Below, in pieces: positions 52,549 through 61,450 of a DNA stretch of 64,000 nucleotides. The notes beneath the pieces were generated by a model. The model made no database searches, was not told where the DNA came from, and worked only from the letters and a program-made list of their open reading frames with translations. Within the stretch, counting starts at the first letter, position 1, and each line of letters starts with the position of its first letter. Source of the DNA: MedAcidi-G1 sp000817085 (GTDB lineage: Bacteria > Actinomycetota > Acidimicrobiia > Acidimicrobiales > MedAcidi-G1); NCBI GenBank assembly GCA_045568635.1, contig JBJLAO010000001.1, positions 248,001-312,000 on the forward strand. The letters are read 5' to 3'. The position numbers and the translations under genes are program-made.

Positions 52549-53436
52549 TTATTTTTCGATACCAGCAAAAAGGTCATCTTCATAACCTTTTTCATTTTTG
52601 GTATCTACTTCTGAGAGGGCAAGAATGTAGTCGTCATAAGGGTGGACTTCACGTGCAACTTCATCAGGCAGACCGAACCAGAATGGGGACTTAGGGTCAA
52701 CTTGAGTTTCGTGTGCCAGTAAAGCTTTTTTTCTAACTGACCAATAATCCGAAATTGGAATTCTCGTGGAAATTAGATGATCTCGTGAAGGTCTTTCAGA
52801 CCAACTTTTAAAAGGTGATTCGATTTCAAATTCTAGAAATTTTTTGTGCATTGCTTCTATTCTTTCGCTAGACCAAGTTGAAAAATAGAGTTTTGAAGGT
52901 TGCCATGCGTGACCATGTTCTGGGTAACGATTGGGGTCACCCGCAGCTTCGAATGCGGGTATTGAAATATCATGCACCTGTAGATGGTCTGGATGATTGT
53001 ACCAATCTCTTTCATCCGGATAAGAGATAATGACTTGAGGTCTTATTCGCCTTATTATCGACACAATTCTTCCTATCGCTTGTTCGGGGTCAGCATTAGC
53101 GAAAGCGTCTGGGTTGGAGTTTGCTGGAGAATCAGCCATTCCTGAATCTCTGTAACCGAGCATTATGACTTCATCGTAACCTATTATTTCTGCTGATTTT
53201 TGAAGTTCTCCTAAACGAACTTCCGCTAGGTTTTCGTTTATCTCAGGTCGGTCCATCGCAGGGTTTAGGATGTCTCCCTCTTCACCTCCTGTGCAACATA
53301 CAAGAGCACAATAAATGCCTTTATCGTGATATGCGGCGATTGTAGAGGCCCCTTTTGACGCTTCGTCATCAGGGTGGGCATGAATACTTAATAGCCTCAG
53401 TTTATTTTCAGGAATAGGAAAAGAAGTAGTTGTCAC
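52549..53436 (-). CDS. mca: mycothiol S-conjugate amidase
   Basis: Mca hydrolyses mycothiol conjugates to mercapturic acids for export. The LmbE-type metal site is SIHAHPDDEASKGASTIAAY (ligands in AHPDDE 20-25; Lys28 as in Mca). CTGGEEGDILNPAMDRPE and DWYNHPDHLQVHDI follow. The NPAMDR and DDExxKGA signatures separate Mca from MshB. It starts at GTG. This is one of two LmbE-type genes in the window and supports a mycothiol-using actinobacterium. Confidence 0.9.
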   Translation of the reverse strand: MTTTSFPIPENKLRLLSIHAHPDDEASKGASTIAAYHDKGIYCALVCCTGGEEGDILNPAMDRPEINENLAEVRLGELQKSAEIIGYDEVIMLGYRDSGMADSPANSNPDAFANADPEQAIGRIVSIIRRIRPQVIISYPDERDWYNHPDHLQVHDISIPAFEAAGDPNRYPEHGHAWQPSKLYFSTWSSERIEAMHKKFLEFEIESPFKSWSERPSRDHLISTRIPISDYWSVRKKALLAHETQVDPKSPFWFGLPDEVAREVHPYDDYILALSEVDTKNEKGYEDDLFAGIEK

Positions 53437-53540
53437 GTGCGAAACGGTACAGGAGTTAATACAAATTTGGTGTCCAATTTCTGGAGTATTAAAAAAAAAT
53501 TAAATTAGATACGGTAATCATTAGAAATTCGGAGGTTAAT

Positions 53541-53987
53541 TTGGATCCAGAAATTTGGCAATGGATTTGGCTTGCTGCAACGGGCGTGTTTGTTCTTGGC
53601 GAGCTGGCTATGGCTGGATCTTTTTTTCTTCTTCCCTTTGGAGTAGGGACTGCTGTTGCAACAGTTCTGGCCTTCTCTAACGTAAGCGAGAGCCTGCAAT
53701 GGGTTGCATTCATTGTTGTTTCGGTTGCATCACTCGCTGCGTTACGACCTCTATCGAAAAAACTTGACTCTCAAGAAGGAGCCGCAAAAGTAGGTTCAAC
53801 CAGATTGATAGGCGAAATAGGAATTGTGACAAAAGATTTAGGTGCAGATTTAACAGAAAATGGAAGTATCCAGATCGGACGAGAAGAATGGCCCGCTGAA
53901 ACCGAGAATATGGAACATGTTCCTACAGGTACACGCGTGAAAGTAACTCACATAGAGGGAACTCGTTTAGTCGTTGAAAAAGTTTAA
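53541..53987 (+). CDS. NfeD-like membrane protein
   Basis: The 148 residues have two or three N-terminal membrane segments (about 8-28, 30-48, 52-72) and a C-terminal OB-type domain (about 90-148, TRLIGEIGIVTKDL, GTRVKVTHIEGTRLVVEK). A TTG start is preceded by CGGAGG five bases away. NfeD partners the SPFH protein encoded 33 bases downstream, forming membrane microdomain complexes in other bacteria. Confidence 0.92.
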   Translation: MDPEIWQWIWLAATGVFVLGELAMAGSFFLLPFGVGTAVATVLAFSNVSESLQWVAFIVVSVASLAALRPLSKKLDSQEGAAKVGSTRLIGEIGIVTKDLGADLTENGSIQIGREEWPAETENMEHVPTGTRVKVTHIEGTRLVVEKV

Positions 53988-54020
53988 AAAGTGAAATTGG
54001 AAAATATTTAAGGAGTAAAA

Positions 54021-54998
54021 ATGGCACCACTTATAGCTTTATTAGTAATCGCTTTTGTTGTTTTCGTTCTTGCAGCAGCTGGGATAAAGATAGTACGTCC
54101 CTACCAGCAAGGAATCATCGAACAACTCGGTAAATATAAAATGACAACAGGGCCCGGGCTTAAGTTGATTGTTCCAATTATACAAAGCATGACAAGGGTC
54201 GACATGAGAGAACAAGTTGTCGACGTTCCACCACAAGAAGTGATAACTAAAGACAACGTGACAGTTACTGTTGATGCAGTCATCTACTACGAGCCAACTG
54301 ACGCCCAAAGGCTTGTCTACAACGTTGCAAACTTTATTCTTGCCGTGACTAAACTCGCCCAAACAAACCTCAGAAATGTTATTGGTGACATGACTCTAGA
54401 TAATGCTCTAACTTCACGCGATAACGTCAACACTTCACTTCGTCAAGTTCTTGATGATGCGACCGACAAATGGGGAGTCCGTGTCGTAAGAGTGGAAATA
54501 CAAAGAATTGATCCTCCTACTGATGTTATGGATGCTATGCACGAACAAATGAAAGCTGAAAGAACTCGTAGGGCGGTTGTGCTGGAGGCTGATGGTTCTC
54601 GTGAAGCCGCTATTGCAATAGCGGAAGGAGAAAAACAAGCTGCAATACTTTCTGCTGAGGGTGTTAAACAAGAAGCAATTCTGACTGCAGAAGGTGAAGC
54701 TGAAGCAATTAGAGCTGTAGCTACAGCAGATCGTTTTCGTTTTGAAACAGTTGCTGAAGGTGAAGCTGAAGCAATCCGTAGTGTTTACAAAGCGATACAT
54801 GATGGAGATCCTTCACCTGACCTAATCGCAATCAAATATCTAGAAGCACTTGGAACAATCGCAGATGGGCAAGCAACAAAAATTTTCATTCCAGCAGAAA
54901 TGGGTGCCACTATGGGTTCTATAGGGGCAATTGCTGAACTTTTTAAAGCAGATGACTCAAATGATGGAACAGAAACAGAAAAAGAGGAAGTCGAATAG
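54021..54998 (+). CDS. SPFH/stomatin-family protein (QmcA-like)
   Basis: It has one N-terminal membrane segment (1-22). The band-7 domain shows VRPYQQGIIEQLGKYKMT, ALTSRDNVNTSLRQVLDDAT and GVRVVRVEIQRIDPP. A long Ala/Glu coiled coil follows (ILSAEGVKQEAILTAEGEAE repeated). AAGGAG precedes the ATG. It is a pair with NfeD. A role in membrane organisation or protease quality control is inferred from the family. Confidence 0.93.
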   Translation: MAPLIALLVIAFVVFVLAAAGIKIVRPYQQGIIEQLGKYKMTTGPGLKLIVPIIQSMTRVDMREQVVDVPPQEVITKDNVTVTVDAVIYYEPTDAQRLVYNVANFILAVTKLAQTNLRNVIGDMTLDNALTSRDNVNTSLRQVLDDATDKWGVRVVRVEIQRIDPPTDVMDAMHEQMKAERTRRAVVLEADGSREAAIAIAEGEKQAAILSAEGVKQEAILTAEGEAEAIRAVATADRFRFETVAEGEAEAIRSVYKAIHDGDPSPDLIAIKYLEALGTIADGQATKIFIPAEMGATMGSIGAIAELFKADDSNDGTETEKEEVE

Positions 54999-55002
54999 TC
55001 TG

Positions 55003-56226
55003 CTACTCACTAAGTGGGATCAATTCGTCTTTGCCTTCATCATCTTGAACTAAATTCCAACCACAAAGACGTGCTAGAAGAGCCTGACCTTCTTCGGGTC
55101 CACTCGCTATAATCTCGTCTCCGGATGATAGATGTGCTTTACCCCTTGGTCTATATAGGTATCCTCCACCTCTTCGAATTGCCAATACTGTAAAACCTGG
55201 CTCGATATTTAGACCTAGTTCAGACAAAGAAACATTGTCTGCTGAAGAGCCTGTGGCTACTGGATACCTAACTACAACCTCATCTGCCTCACCTAAAGCT
55301 ATTCCTAAAATCGGGTGAAGTTCTTCTTCTTTTTCGACCAGCCAGACCATTGCCTGTGCTTGATCACCAATATCCTCGGCTGCTTCTGCCAAGTGTAATA
55401 ATCCTCTCAATTCCTCAAGTTCGACATCACTTAGAGCCGAACGTAGCACCCAGAGCTCGAGGTGATCTTTCATTTCATCTAAACGGTCTTCAAGGTGTCT
55501 GACCTCAGATGCCAGTCCTCTATCGGCTAAAACAAGCGCACTGTAGGCAAGGCCTACTGCTGCTTCAGAGAGGTTTTTCATTTCTACAAGAACGTCGACA
55601 GCACGATCAAGATCAGTAAGAGCATCTTTATTTTGTGGTTTCGGAGGCTCCCAAATAGGAGCAGCGGCCAACTCGCGAAGTCTAGTAATTCCATCGGGAG
55701 ATCCTCTTAGAAAGAGGACGTCACCCGGAATAAGAACTGTTTCACCTCCCACATCGATTATCCACTCATTTCCTCTCCTGATTGACATAACTCTCATACC
55801 GGCTTGAACAGGAAGCTCTAAAAATGACAAAAGTCGATTCGCCATATGCGAGCCTTCACTAACAGAAACTCGATGCGATACTTCTTCAGCATCGGAGAGA
55901 TCAGCAACAAGTTGTTGCGGAATTCCAAGCTTGTGTGTAACTATTCTTGCTATATCAACAGCATCATTTGCGATTCTTTCAATTGCTGAAATCACTTGAA
56001 GCACGGAGGACATTCCTTCTGCTTCCTTGGAACTCCTAGCAGAAAGAACACAAACGGCTCTCATGTCATGAATAAGGTCGCTCATTCTTTGTTCAAGCCC
56101 ATCGACCTCTTCGGCCATATCAGGATCCCCAAAATAAACTGAGGCATACGCAAGGTCGACCATCAATTCGGATGTATCTTTCGCTTCGGCGAGCATGATT
56201 CTTAAGTTTCTTGGTGTTTCTTCCAT
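55003..56226 (-). CDS. duplicated PhoU-RCK_C (TrkA-C) regulator
   Basis: The 407 residues are two similar halves. Each starts with a PhoU-like helical bundle (DTSELMVDLAYASVYFGD and NLSEAAVGLAYSALVLAD) and ends with a TrkA-C-type beta domain (GMRVMSIRRGNEWIID and GFTVLAIRRGGGYLYR). Such proteins are associated with divalent cation channels of the MgtE/SLC41 type. The gene lies 93 bases downstream of such a transporter on the same strand, so a regulatory partnership is likely. The ligand is unknown. Confidence 0.85.
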   Translation of the reverse strand: MEETPRNLRIMLAEAKDTSELMVDLAYASVYFGDPDMAEEVDGLEQRMSDLIHDMRAVCVLSARSSKEAEGMSSVLQVISAIERIANDAVDIARIVTHKLGIPQQLVADLSDAEEVSHRVSVSEGSHMANRLLSFLELPVQAGMRVMSIRRGNEWIIDVGGETVLIPGDVLFLRGSPDGITRLRELAAAPIWEPPKPQNKDALTDLDRAVDVLVEMKNLSEAAVGLAYSALVLADRGLASEVRHLEDRLDEMKDHLELWVLRSALSDVELEELRGLLHLAEAAEDIGDQAQAMVWLVEKEEELHPILGIALGEADEVVVRYPVATGSSADNVSLSELGLNIEPGFTVLAIRRGGGYLYRPRGKAHLSSGDEIIASGPEEGQALLARLCGWNLVQDDEGKDELIPLSE

Positions 56227-56319
56227 TAGCTACCTACTAGGTGTTGTCCAATAATCTAGGCTTTGACTCCGCGTGAAGCCAAAACTGTTTTAAATGTTGC
56301 AAAATTAATAGCTCTAAAC

Positions 56320-57516
56320 TCATATAACTCCCGTTAAAACCATTGCCAAAATAACTGTGAATGCTCCGACTAAGTCAAGAGAGGACGTGACAATGGGAAT
56401 TCCATAAGTGTCTGGATCAAGACCGAAACGAAAAGATCCCATCGTTGTGTAATAAGCGACTGCAACAACGAATACTGTGACGATTGATCCCGCTATAGCC
56501 GAAATCAAAACTAGTTTGCCTGCACCTGGAGTTGATTGTTCCGCTACAACAGCTATCAAATGGGCTATGACCCCTGAAAAAATAAATATAGGAACTGCCA
56601 ATAAAGATAAATCAATAGCGCCTCGTAAACTTGACCTGCTAGGTAAAGGGGAAGCATCATCCATTCCCAGATGGAACTGCGTTGACAAACGGCTTGAAAG
56701 AATACCTCCTAAAGCTCCTGCTATACCCAAAAAGGCTGGTAAAAGAATCAGAACTGCTTCGACTTCAAGTAAATCCTTAAGTCTTTTTTCGACTGCAAAA
56801 CCTGCAATAAGATCCAAAACTGCCGCTAAACCTAAAACAGGAACGGACTGTCGGAAAACTCTTCTAAAACGTTCTAGAGAAGTTCTAAGAGAGAGGATCA
56901 GAACAATTATTGATACTGAAATTATGACTAAAGCCAAACTATTTGTTAGACCAGATCTATCAGCTAAATAAGATACAAGTATCAATGAAGGCACTGTTAA
57001 GAGGTCTCCTGTGGTAGTGACTAATGGTGCTACCACGTTGTCAAGATCCCATTCGTATTTAACTGAACCTACTGACAGCACAATTGTTATCGCAGCCAAG
57101 ACAATTGAAGATAAGAGTCCCCCAAGTACCGAAATAACTATAAAATCCGCAAGTGACATAGCTGGACTTAAACCAAATACGGATGCAGTGCATTTAGCTA
57201 AAATAGCGAGAATAAGACTAGAAATGAGGCTAAGCGAACCAGAGGCAAGTAAGTTTTGAATCAAGACGCTATCAATTCGATAGCTAAGACCGAATGTTCC
57301 CATATGGGCGGCAGTTCCTAATCGACTTCCCATCGACCCAAAAATATTTCCTCGTAAAGCTATTGCCCCCGGCAGCAATAGCAATAGACCGGGAAGTTGC
57401 GAGAGTGTGCTTTCGGATGCTGCTAGAACTAAACCTCCACTTGAAGCCACAAGGACTCCGATGATTAGCGCCACAAAACGTTGACGCGAATCAACAATCC
57501 TTAAAGAAGCGGACAT
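56320..57516 (-). CDS. MgtE/SLC41-type divalent cation transporter, duplicated membrane domain
   Basis: Two MgtE-like membrane halves are visible: LLLLPGAIALRGNIFGSMGSR-type block, then LVTTTGDLLTVPSL; and LLPAFLGIAGALGGILSSRL with IPIVTSSLDLVGAF. The GN/GG and TSxDL residues are family hallmarks. The cytoplasmic N and CBS domains of bacterial MgtE are absent, like eukaryotic SLC41 and some archaeal proteins. The start was set at ATG 57514-57516, because the upstream in-frame ATG at 57573 falls inside a hairpin. Ten or so membrane helices are expected. Mg2+ is the likely ion; that is inference. Confidence 0.85.
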   Translation of the reverse strand: MSASLRIVDSRQRFVALIIGVLVASSGGLVLAASESTLSQLPGLLLLLPGAIALRGNIFGSMGSRLGTAAHMGTFGLSYRIDSVLIQNLLASGSLSLISSLILAILAKCTASVFGLSPAMSLADFIVISVLGGLLSSIVLAAITIVLSVGSVKYEWDLDNVVAPLVTTTGDLLTVPSLILVSYLADRSGLTNSLALVIISVSIIVLILSLRTSLERFRRVFRQSVPVLGLAAVLDLIAGFAVEKRLKDLLEVEAVLILLPAFLGIAGALGGILSSRLSTQFHLGMDDASPLPSRSSLRGAIDLSLLAVPIFIFSGVIAHLIAVVAEQSTPGAGKLVLISAIAGSIVTVFVVAVAYYTTMGSFRFGLDPDTYGIPIVTSSLDLVGAFTVILAMVLTGVI

Positions 57517-57566
57517 AAACAAGCTAGTTCTCACAACTCTATTGTGGTAGAAGTGACACTTACCAA

Positions 57567-57593
57567 GAGTCATTTAACTCAATTAAATGACTC
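57567..57593 (-). terminator. 11-bp stem hairpin between two minus-strand genes
   Basis: Gagtcatttaa and ttaaatgactc form a perfect 11-base stem with a five-base loop, extendable outward by ccaa/ttgg with a small bulge. It begins about ten bases after the stop of the peptidoglycan-binding-like gene. It overlaps the alternative MgtE start at 57573. There is no long T tract, so it may be a weak terminator or a protected 3' end. Confidence 0.6.
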
Positions 57594-57603
57594 AGCTTGG
57601 TTT

Positions 57604-58296
57604 TTAACCAACAAGCCCACTTACTAAAGCGCCTACTTCTGGTGGACAATCGCTTAAATTCCCATCCGCTATGCACGGCTGTCCAAGTAGTTGGGCTACC
57701 AATTCTGCTCCCATCCCACCAAATGCTGGTACAACTGCAATTGGTGGAGTTGTTACGACAGGAACAGTTGTAACACTCTCACTCGGACCCGATGGAGGTT
57801 GCGTTGTTGTGGTGGTCGTGGTTGTAGGCACTGGTGGTATCCCTTCTAGCGAAAGGCCCCTTTTTTCATTTTCAGACATATGAGATGATCTAGTGCCTGG
57901 CCCATACCAACCGTCAGCATCTACACCTAAAACTTTTTGCAATATAACAACAGCATTGTTCGGACCCCACTGGTACGAAGCAGACAGCACAGCGATTTCA
58001 TCTATGGGAATTGTCGTAGTCGGAGCAACAGTCGTAGACGGCACAACAGTAGTAGTCGGAGCAACAGTAGTAGTCGGAGCAACAGTAGTAGTCGGAGCAA
58101 CAGTCGTAGTCGGAGCAACAGTCGTAGAAGGCACAACAGTAGTAGTCGGAGCAACAGTCGTAGACGGAGGTGTAAACGAAGGTCTAGCGTCGTACAAAAC
58201 AGGTCGGATAGATGGCTCTGCAGCTCTAGCTGCTAAAAGAAAAACTAGAAAAACAACAAAAATAATACCCGCACCCTTTAACCAGATCTTTCTCAT
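57604..58296 (-). CDS. secreted Thr/Pro-linker protein with peptidoglycan-binding-like segment
   Basis: A signal or anchor helix (about 8-26) leads to a Thr/Pro/Val linker of TTTVAP units (about 40-100). Then VVILQKVLGVDADGWYGPGTRS resembles the core of PG_binding_1 (LQxxLGVxxDGxxGPxT). A second Thr tract and a Gly/Ala-rich C-terminus with two cysteines follow. The ATG at 58294-58296 is used (a GTG one codon earlier is possible). Extracellular cell-wall attachment is plausible. No catalytic domain is visible. Confidence 0.8.
   Translation of the reverse strand: MRKIWLKGAGIIFVVFLVFLLAARAAEPSIRPVLYDARPSFTPPSTTVAPTTTVVPSTTVAPTTTVAPTTTVAPTTTVAPTTTVVPSTTVAPTTTIPIDEIAVLSASYQWGPNNAVVILQKVLGVDADGWYGPGTRSSHMSENEKRGLSLEGIPPVPTTTTTTTTQPPSGPSESVTTVPVVTTPPIAVVPAFGGMGAELVAQLLGQPCIADGNLSDCPPEVGALVSGLVG
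58009..58168 (-). repeat. 18-bp tandem repeat encoding TTTVAP-type linker
   Basis: About nine 18-base units (core ggagcaacagtagtagtc, with variants carrying gac or ggc) encode TTTVAP or STTVVP. This is typical of a glycosylatable linker in cell-wall proteins. The number of units is likely variable. Confidence 0.85.
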
Positions 58297-58406
58297 CACT
58301 AGAGTTTCTCATTTCTCTGAGTAAAAAGAGTGGAACCATAGCAACTCTTCTAAATTTGTGTGCATTCCGAGGATTTTGCTACCAATATGAGCTGTAACCT
58401 GCATAT

Positions 58407-59978
58407 GTGGATTCATTACAACAATCACGAAACGGAATAGGCGCTTTTGAGAAACCAAGCTTCGAACCAGACGCTTTCGATCTGAAAAGAGTTGGTCTAC
58501 ACACAGACATTGTTGACGGAGATAGATACGAAAGAAGTGTGAAACGTTTTCGGGAGCAGAAAATTGTGCTGCCCACCTTTCGTGAACTTGCCCACCCTCG
58601 ATTAATTGATCCTGAAATACGAAAAGATTTATCAGGAATTGATAAAGACTCCGCTGATCCAAAGAATCTTTTCAGAGTTCATTGGCACAACGATTTAAAT
58701 GGCGATTTTGTACCTTTGCCAGAACATATAGTACTTCCGTCAGAACTTACCGGAGTAGCAGCGCCAATAGCGCTTGCCTTCGGAAACCGATTTCCAATGA
58801 TTACGGCCCACAAGGTTTTAGCTGCTTATTCGTGTTTAGTTCCAAGAGTCGTTACAGGTCAATTTGACCCCACAGAACATCGGGCTATTTGGCCATCAAC
58901 AGGCAACTATGCAAGAGGCGGCGTGGCCATCTCACGCCTTATGGGATGTAGAGGCGTTGCCGTTCTTCCTGAGAATATGAGTAAAGAAAGATTCGAATGG
59001 TTAGACCGCTGGATCACTCACAAAGAAGATGTAATAAGAACTACAGGCTCTGAAAGCAACGTAAAAGAAATTTACGATGCATGTGCCGAACTGGAAAAAG
59101 ATGAAACAAATTTCATTTTGAACCAATTCTCAGAATTTGCTAATCATGTTGGCCACCATGAAGTCACAGGGCGAGCATTAGAAAATATTTTTCTAAGCTA
59201 CAAAGAAAAAAACAGCAATCTCCGACTAGCTGGTTTCGTTGCTGCTTCAGGTTCGGCTGGAACGTTAGGCGCCGGTGAGCGTTTGAAGGAAAATCATGGG
59301 GCAAAAATTATTGCTGTTGAAGCTCTAGAATGCCCAACGATGCTCTATAACGGTTTCGGTGAACATAACATTCAAGGAATCGGTGATAAACACATACCAC
59401 TCATACACAATGTGACCAATACGGATGTAGTCGTAGCAATAAGCGATAAAGCTACTGATGGCTTAAATCTTGTTTTCACATCTGAAGAAGGTAAATCTTT
59501 TCTGGTTGAAGAGTTAGGAGCCTCTCCAGAGATAGTGGAACAACTTCGCCACTTTGGGTTTTCCTCTACTTGCAATTTATTGGCAGCAATTAAAACAGCA
59601 AAAACCCTAGACCTAGGCCCAGATGACATGATTGTTACAGTAGCCACAGATGGATCTGAGCTCTATGAGAGCGAGAAAACTCATCTTCTTGAGAGTGAAT
59701 TTTCAAAAGGCTTCACTTCAGAAGCTGCAAGCCTGATAGTAGATGAACACCTTCTAGGCGCTGACACAAACAACGTTGAACTATTAGATGATGTGGGGCG
59801 TAATCGTATATTTAATCTTGGCTACTACACATGGGTAGAACAGCAAGGAATTGAGTTTTCTGACTTTGAAATAAGAAGAGATCAACAATTTTGGAAACAT
59901 ATACAAAAATTAGCTCCTGTGTGGGATGATTTAATTAGTGAATTCAACTCTCAAACAGGACTAACCGAAACGAAGTGA
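58407..59978 (+). CDS. fold-type II PLP-dependent enzyme, cysteine-synthase-like
   Basis: Tryptophan-synthase-beta/cysteine-synthase fold features are a candidate Schiff-base Lys136 in FPMITAHKVLAAY, a phosphate/substrate loop WPSTGNYARGGVAISRLMG and a Gly-rich PLP loop AASGSAGTLGAGE. It has an N-terminal extension of about 100 residues and about 60-80 extra C-terminal residues. At 523 residues it is longer than cysteine synthase (about 310). GTG start without a ribosome site. It overlaps the next PLP gene by four bases. The reaction is not known; candidates are ammonia-lyase or amino-acid desulfurase-type chemistry. Confidence 0.8.
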   Translation: MDSLQQSRNGIGAFEKPSFEPDAFDLKRVGLHTDIVDGDRYERSVKRFREQKIVLPTFRELAHPRLIDPEIRKDLSGIDKDSADPKNLFRVHWHNDLNGDFVPLPEHIVLPSELTGVAAPIALAFGNRFPMITAHKVLAAYSCLVPRVVTGQFDPTEHRAIWPSTGNYARGGVAISRLMGCRGVAVLPENMSKERFEWLDRWITHKEDVIRTTGSESNVKEIYDACAELEKDETNFILNQFSEFANHVGHHEVTGRALENIFLSYKEKNSNLRLAGFVAASGSAGTLGAGERLKENHGAKIIAVEALECPTMLYNGFGEHNIQGIGDKHIPLIHNVTNTDVVVAISDKATDGLNLVFTSEEGKSFLVEELGASPEIVEQLRHFGFSSTCNLLAAIKTAKTLDLGPDDMIVTVATDGSELYESEKTHLLESEFSKGFTSEAASLIVDEHLLGADTNNVELLDDVGRNRIFNLGYYTWVEQQGIEFSDFEIRRDQQFWKHIQKLAPVWDDLISEFNSQTGLTETK

Positions 59979-61201
59979 ACTTTTTAAACCAAAATTCAGG
60001 TTGGCTAGGCCTGCCTCCTGGATCAAGTTGGGAAGCAGAAAATAACTCTTTGGATTTAAACCCATTTATCGAGTACCGAAAACTTTTGTGGTCTTACCAT
60101 TTAGCAACCTCTCAAGGAATGAGTGACCAAAACTTCCTAGATGTCGTAAAAAATTTAGATGATGCAGTCAGCGAATTAACTGGAACTGGTTTTCGAGAAA
60201 CTCCACTTGTCTTCTTAAGCGAACTATCCAAAGCCATCGGCCAAGATGGTGGAGTCTGGGCAAAAAATGAAACTATTAATGTGTCGGGCAGTCATAAAGC
60301 ACGTCATCTTTTCGGTCTTGCACTACGCCTTGAAATAGAAGAAGTTTCGAAAAATAAACCTCTAACAATTGCATCCTGTGGGAATGCTGCCCTAGCTGCT
60401 TCTGTAATTGCTAAAGCAGCAAAAAGAAATCTGACTGTAAATGTTCCGACATGGGCAGACACGTCTCTCTTAGATGGCCTTTCAGATTATGGTGCTCGAA
60501 TTCAGATTTGTGAAAGGAGAAATGGTGAGTCAGGTGACCCATGCATGTTGAGGTTCAAGGAGTTGCTTGAAGAAGGAGCTCTCCCATTTGGCTGTCAAGG
60601 GACAGAAAATATATGGACAATTGATGGCGGCAAAACACTAGGTTTTGAGATGTCGACACAGCTAAATAGATATGACTTAGAGCCAGACAGACTCCTAGTG
60701 CAAGTGGGAGGAGGCGCACTTGCGAGCAGCACCATGCAAGCTCTAACGGATGCTAAAAATTTTGGAATTTTAAAAAATAGACCTTCTCTAAACACTGTTC
60801 AGGCAAGTGGCTGTTCTCCACTTTTAATTGCTTTCAACCAAATATCTGATAGCGATAATCCTTCCGAAGCACTTTCCGAAGCTATTTCAAACCCTCTGAA
60901 ATATATGAAACCATGGGAAAACCCTTCTTCTGCCGCCACTGGGATACTAGATGACATAACTTATGATTGGCTTCCTTTAGTCTGGGACATGCTTTTCGAA
61001 GACAATAATGGAGGACCTATATGCGCAAGCGAAAAAGATATTCTCTTGGCAAAAAATCTGGTTGCCGATCACACAGAAATTTCTGCTAGTTTCACTGGAA
61101 CCGCTGGGCTCGCTGGTCTACTTGCTGCAAAAAGAGATGGATGTATTGATTCTGATGACTCAGTGGTGATCCTACTTACAGGTGTCGATAGAGCCTTTTA
61201 A
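59975..61201 (+). CDS. fold-type II PLP enzyme, threonine synthase/dehydratase-like
   Basis: The probable PLP lysine is Lys108 in KNETINVSGSHKARHLFG, the substrate loop is SCGNAALAASVIA, and the phosphate loop is VQVGGGALASS. The layout resembles threonine synthase or serine/threonine dehydratase, with a divergent N-terminal extension of about 75 residues. A GTG start overlaps the preceding PLP gene's stop (GTGA). Two unequal fold-type II enzymes made together suggests a two-step or heteromeric system. The substrate is unknown. Confidence 0.82.
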   Translation: MNFLNQNSGWLGLPPGSSWEAENNSLDLNPFIEYRKLLWSYHLATSQGMSDQNFLDVVKNLDDAVSELTGTGFRETPLVFLSELSKAIGQDGGVWAKNETINVSGSHKARHLFGLALRLEIEEVSKNKPLTIASCGNAALAASVIAKAAKRNLTVNVPTWADTSLLDGLSDYGARIQICERRNGESGDPCMLRFKELLEEGALPFGCQGTENIWTIDGGKTLGFEMSTQLNRYDLEPDRLLVQVGGGALASSTMQALTDAKNFGILKNRPSLNTVQASGCSPLLIAFNQISDSDNPSEALSEAISNPLKYMKPWENPSSAATGILDDITYDWLPLVWDMLFEDNNGGPICASEKDILLAKNLVADHTEISASFTGTAGLAGLLAAKRDGCIDSDDSVVILLTGVDRAF

Positions 61202-61206
61202 AATTT

Positions 61207-61449
61207 TTAGATAGAGGTTACTTGAAGCGACACCCGAGAAGCACCGTTCTCCATAGCTGTTTTCAACAGATTTGAAACCAGCTCAAAAATTTTTTCTTGC
61301 TCCCCTGTTACCGTTGTACCGAAAGGTCCAATCTCAACATTAAGACCTGACCTCTTAGCAACAGAAATAGTCTCTTTCACATGAGGACCAGGATCTCCTT
61401 CTGTGAACGGTTCAATTGTGAATTCAGCCCTTGCTTTTTCTGAACTCAA
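61207..61449 (-). CDS. MTH1187/YkoF-type thiamine-binding-like protein
   Basis: A TTG at 61447-61449 with AGGAG seven bases upstream is preferred to an earlier in-frame start inside the neighbouring gene. The 80 residues show RAEFTIEPFTEGDPGPHVKE and VEIGPFGTTVTGEQEKI. These match the short ferredoxin-like MTH1187 family, reported to bind thiamine or related ligands. It follows the creatininase-family gene by one base. The regulatory or scavenging role is not established. Confidence 0.85.
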   Translation of the reverse strand: MSSEKARAEFTIEPFTEGDPGPHVKETISVAKRSGLNVEIGPFGTTVTGEQEKIFELVSNLLKTAMENGASRVSLQVTSI

Positions 61450-61450
61450 A

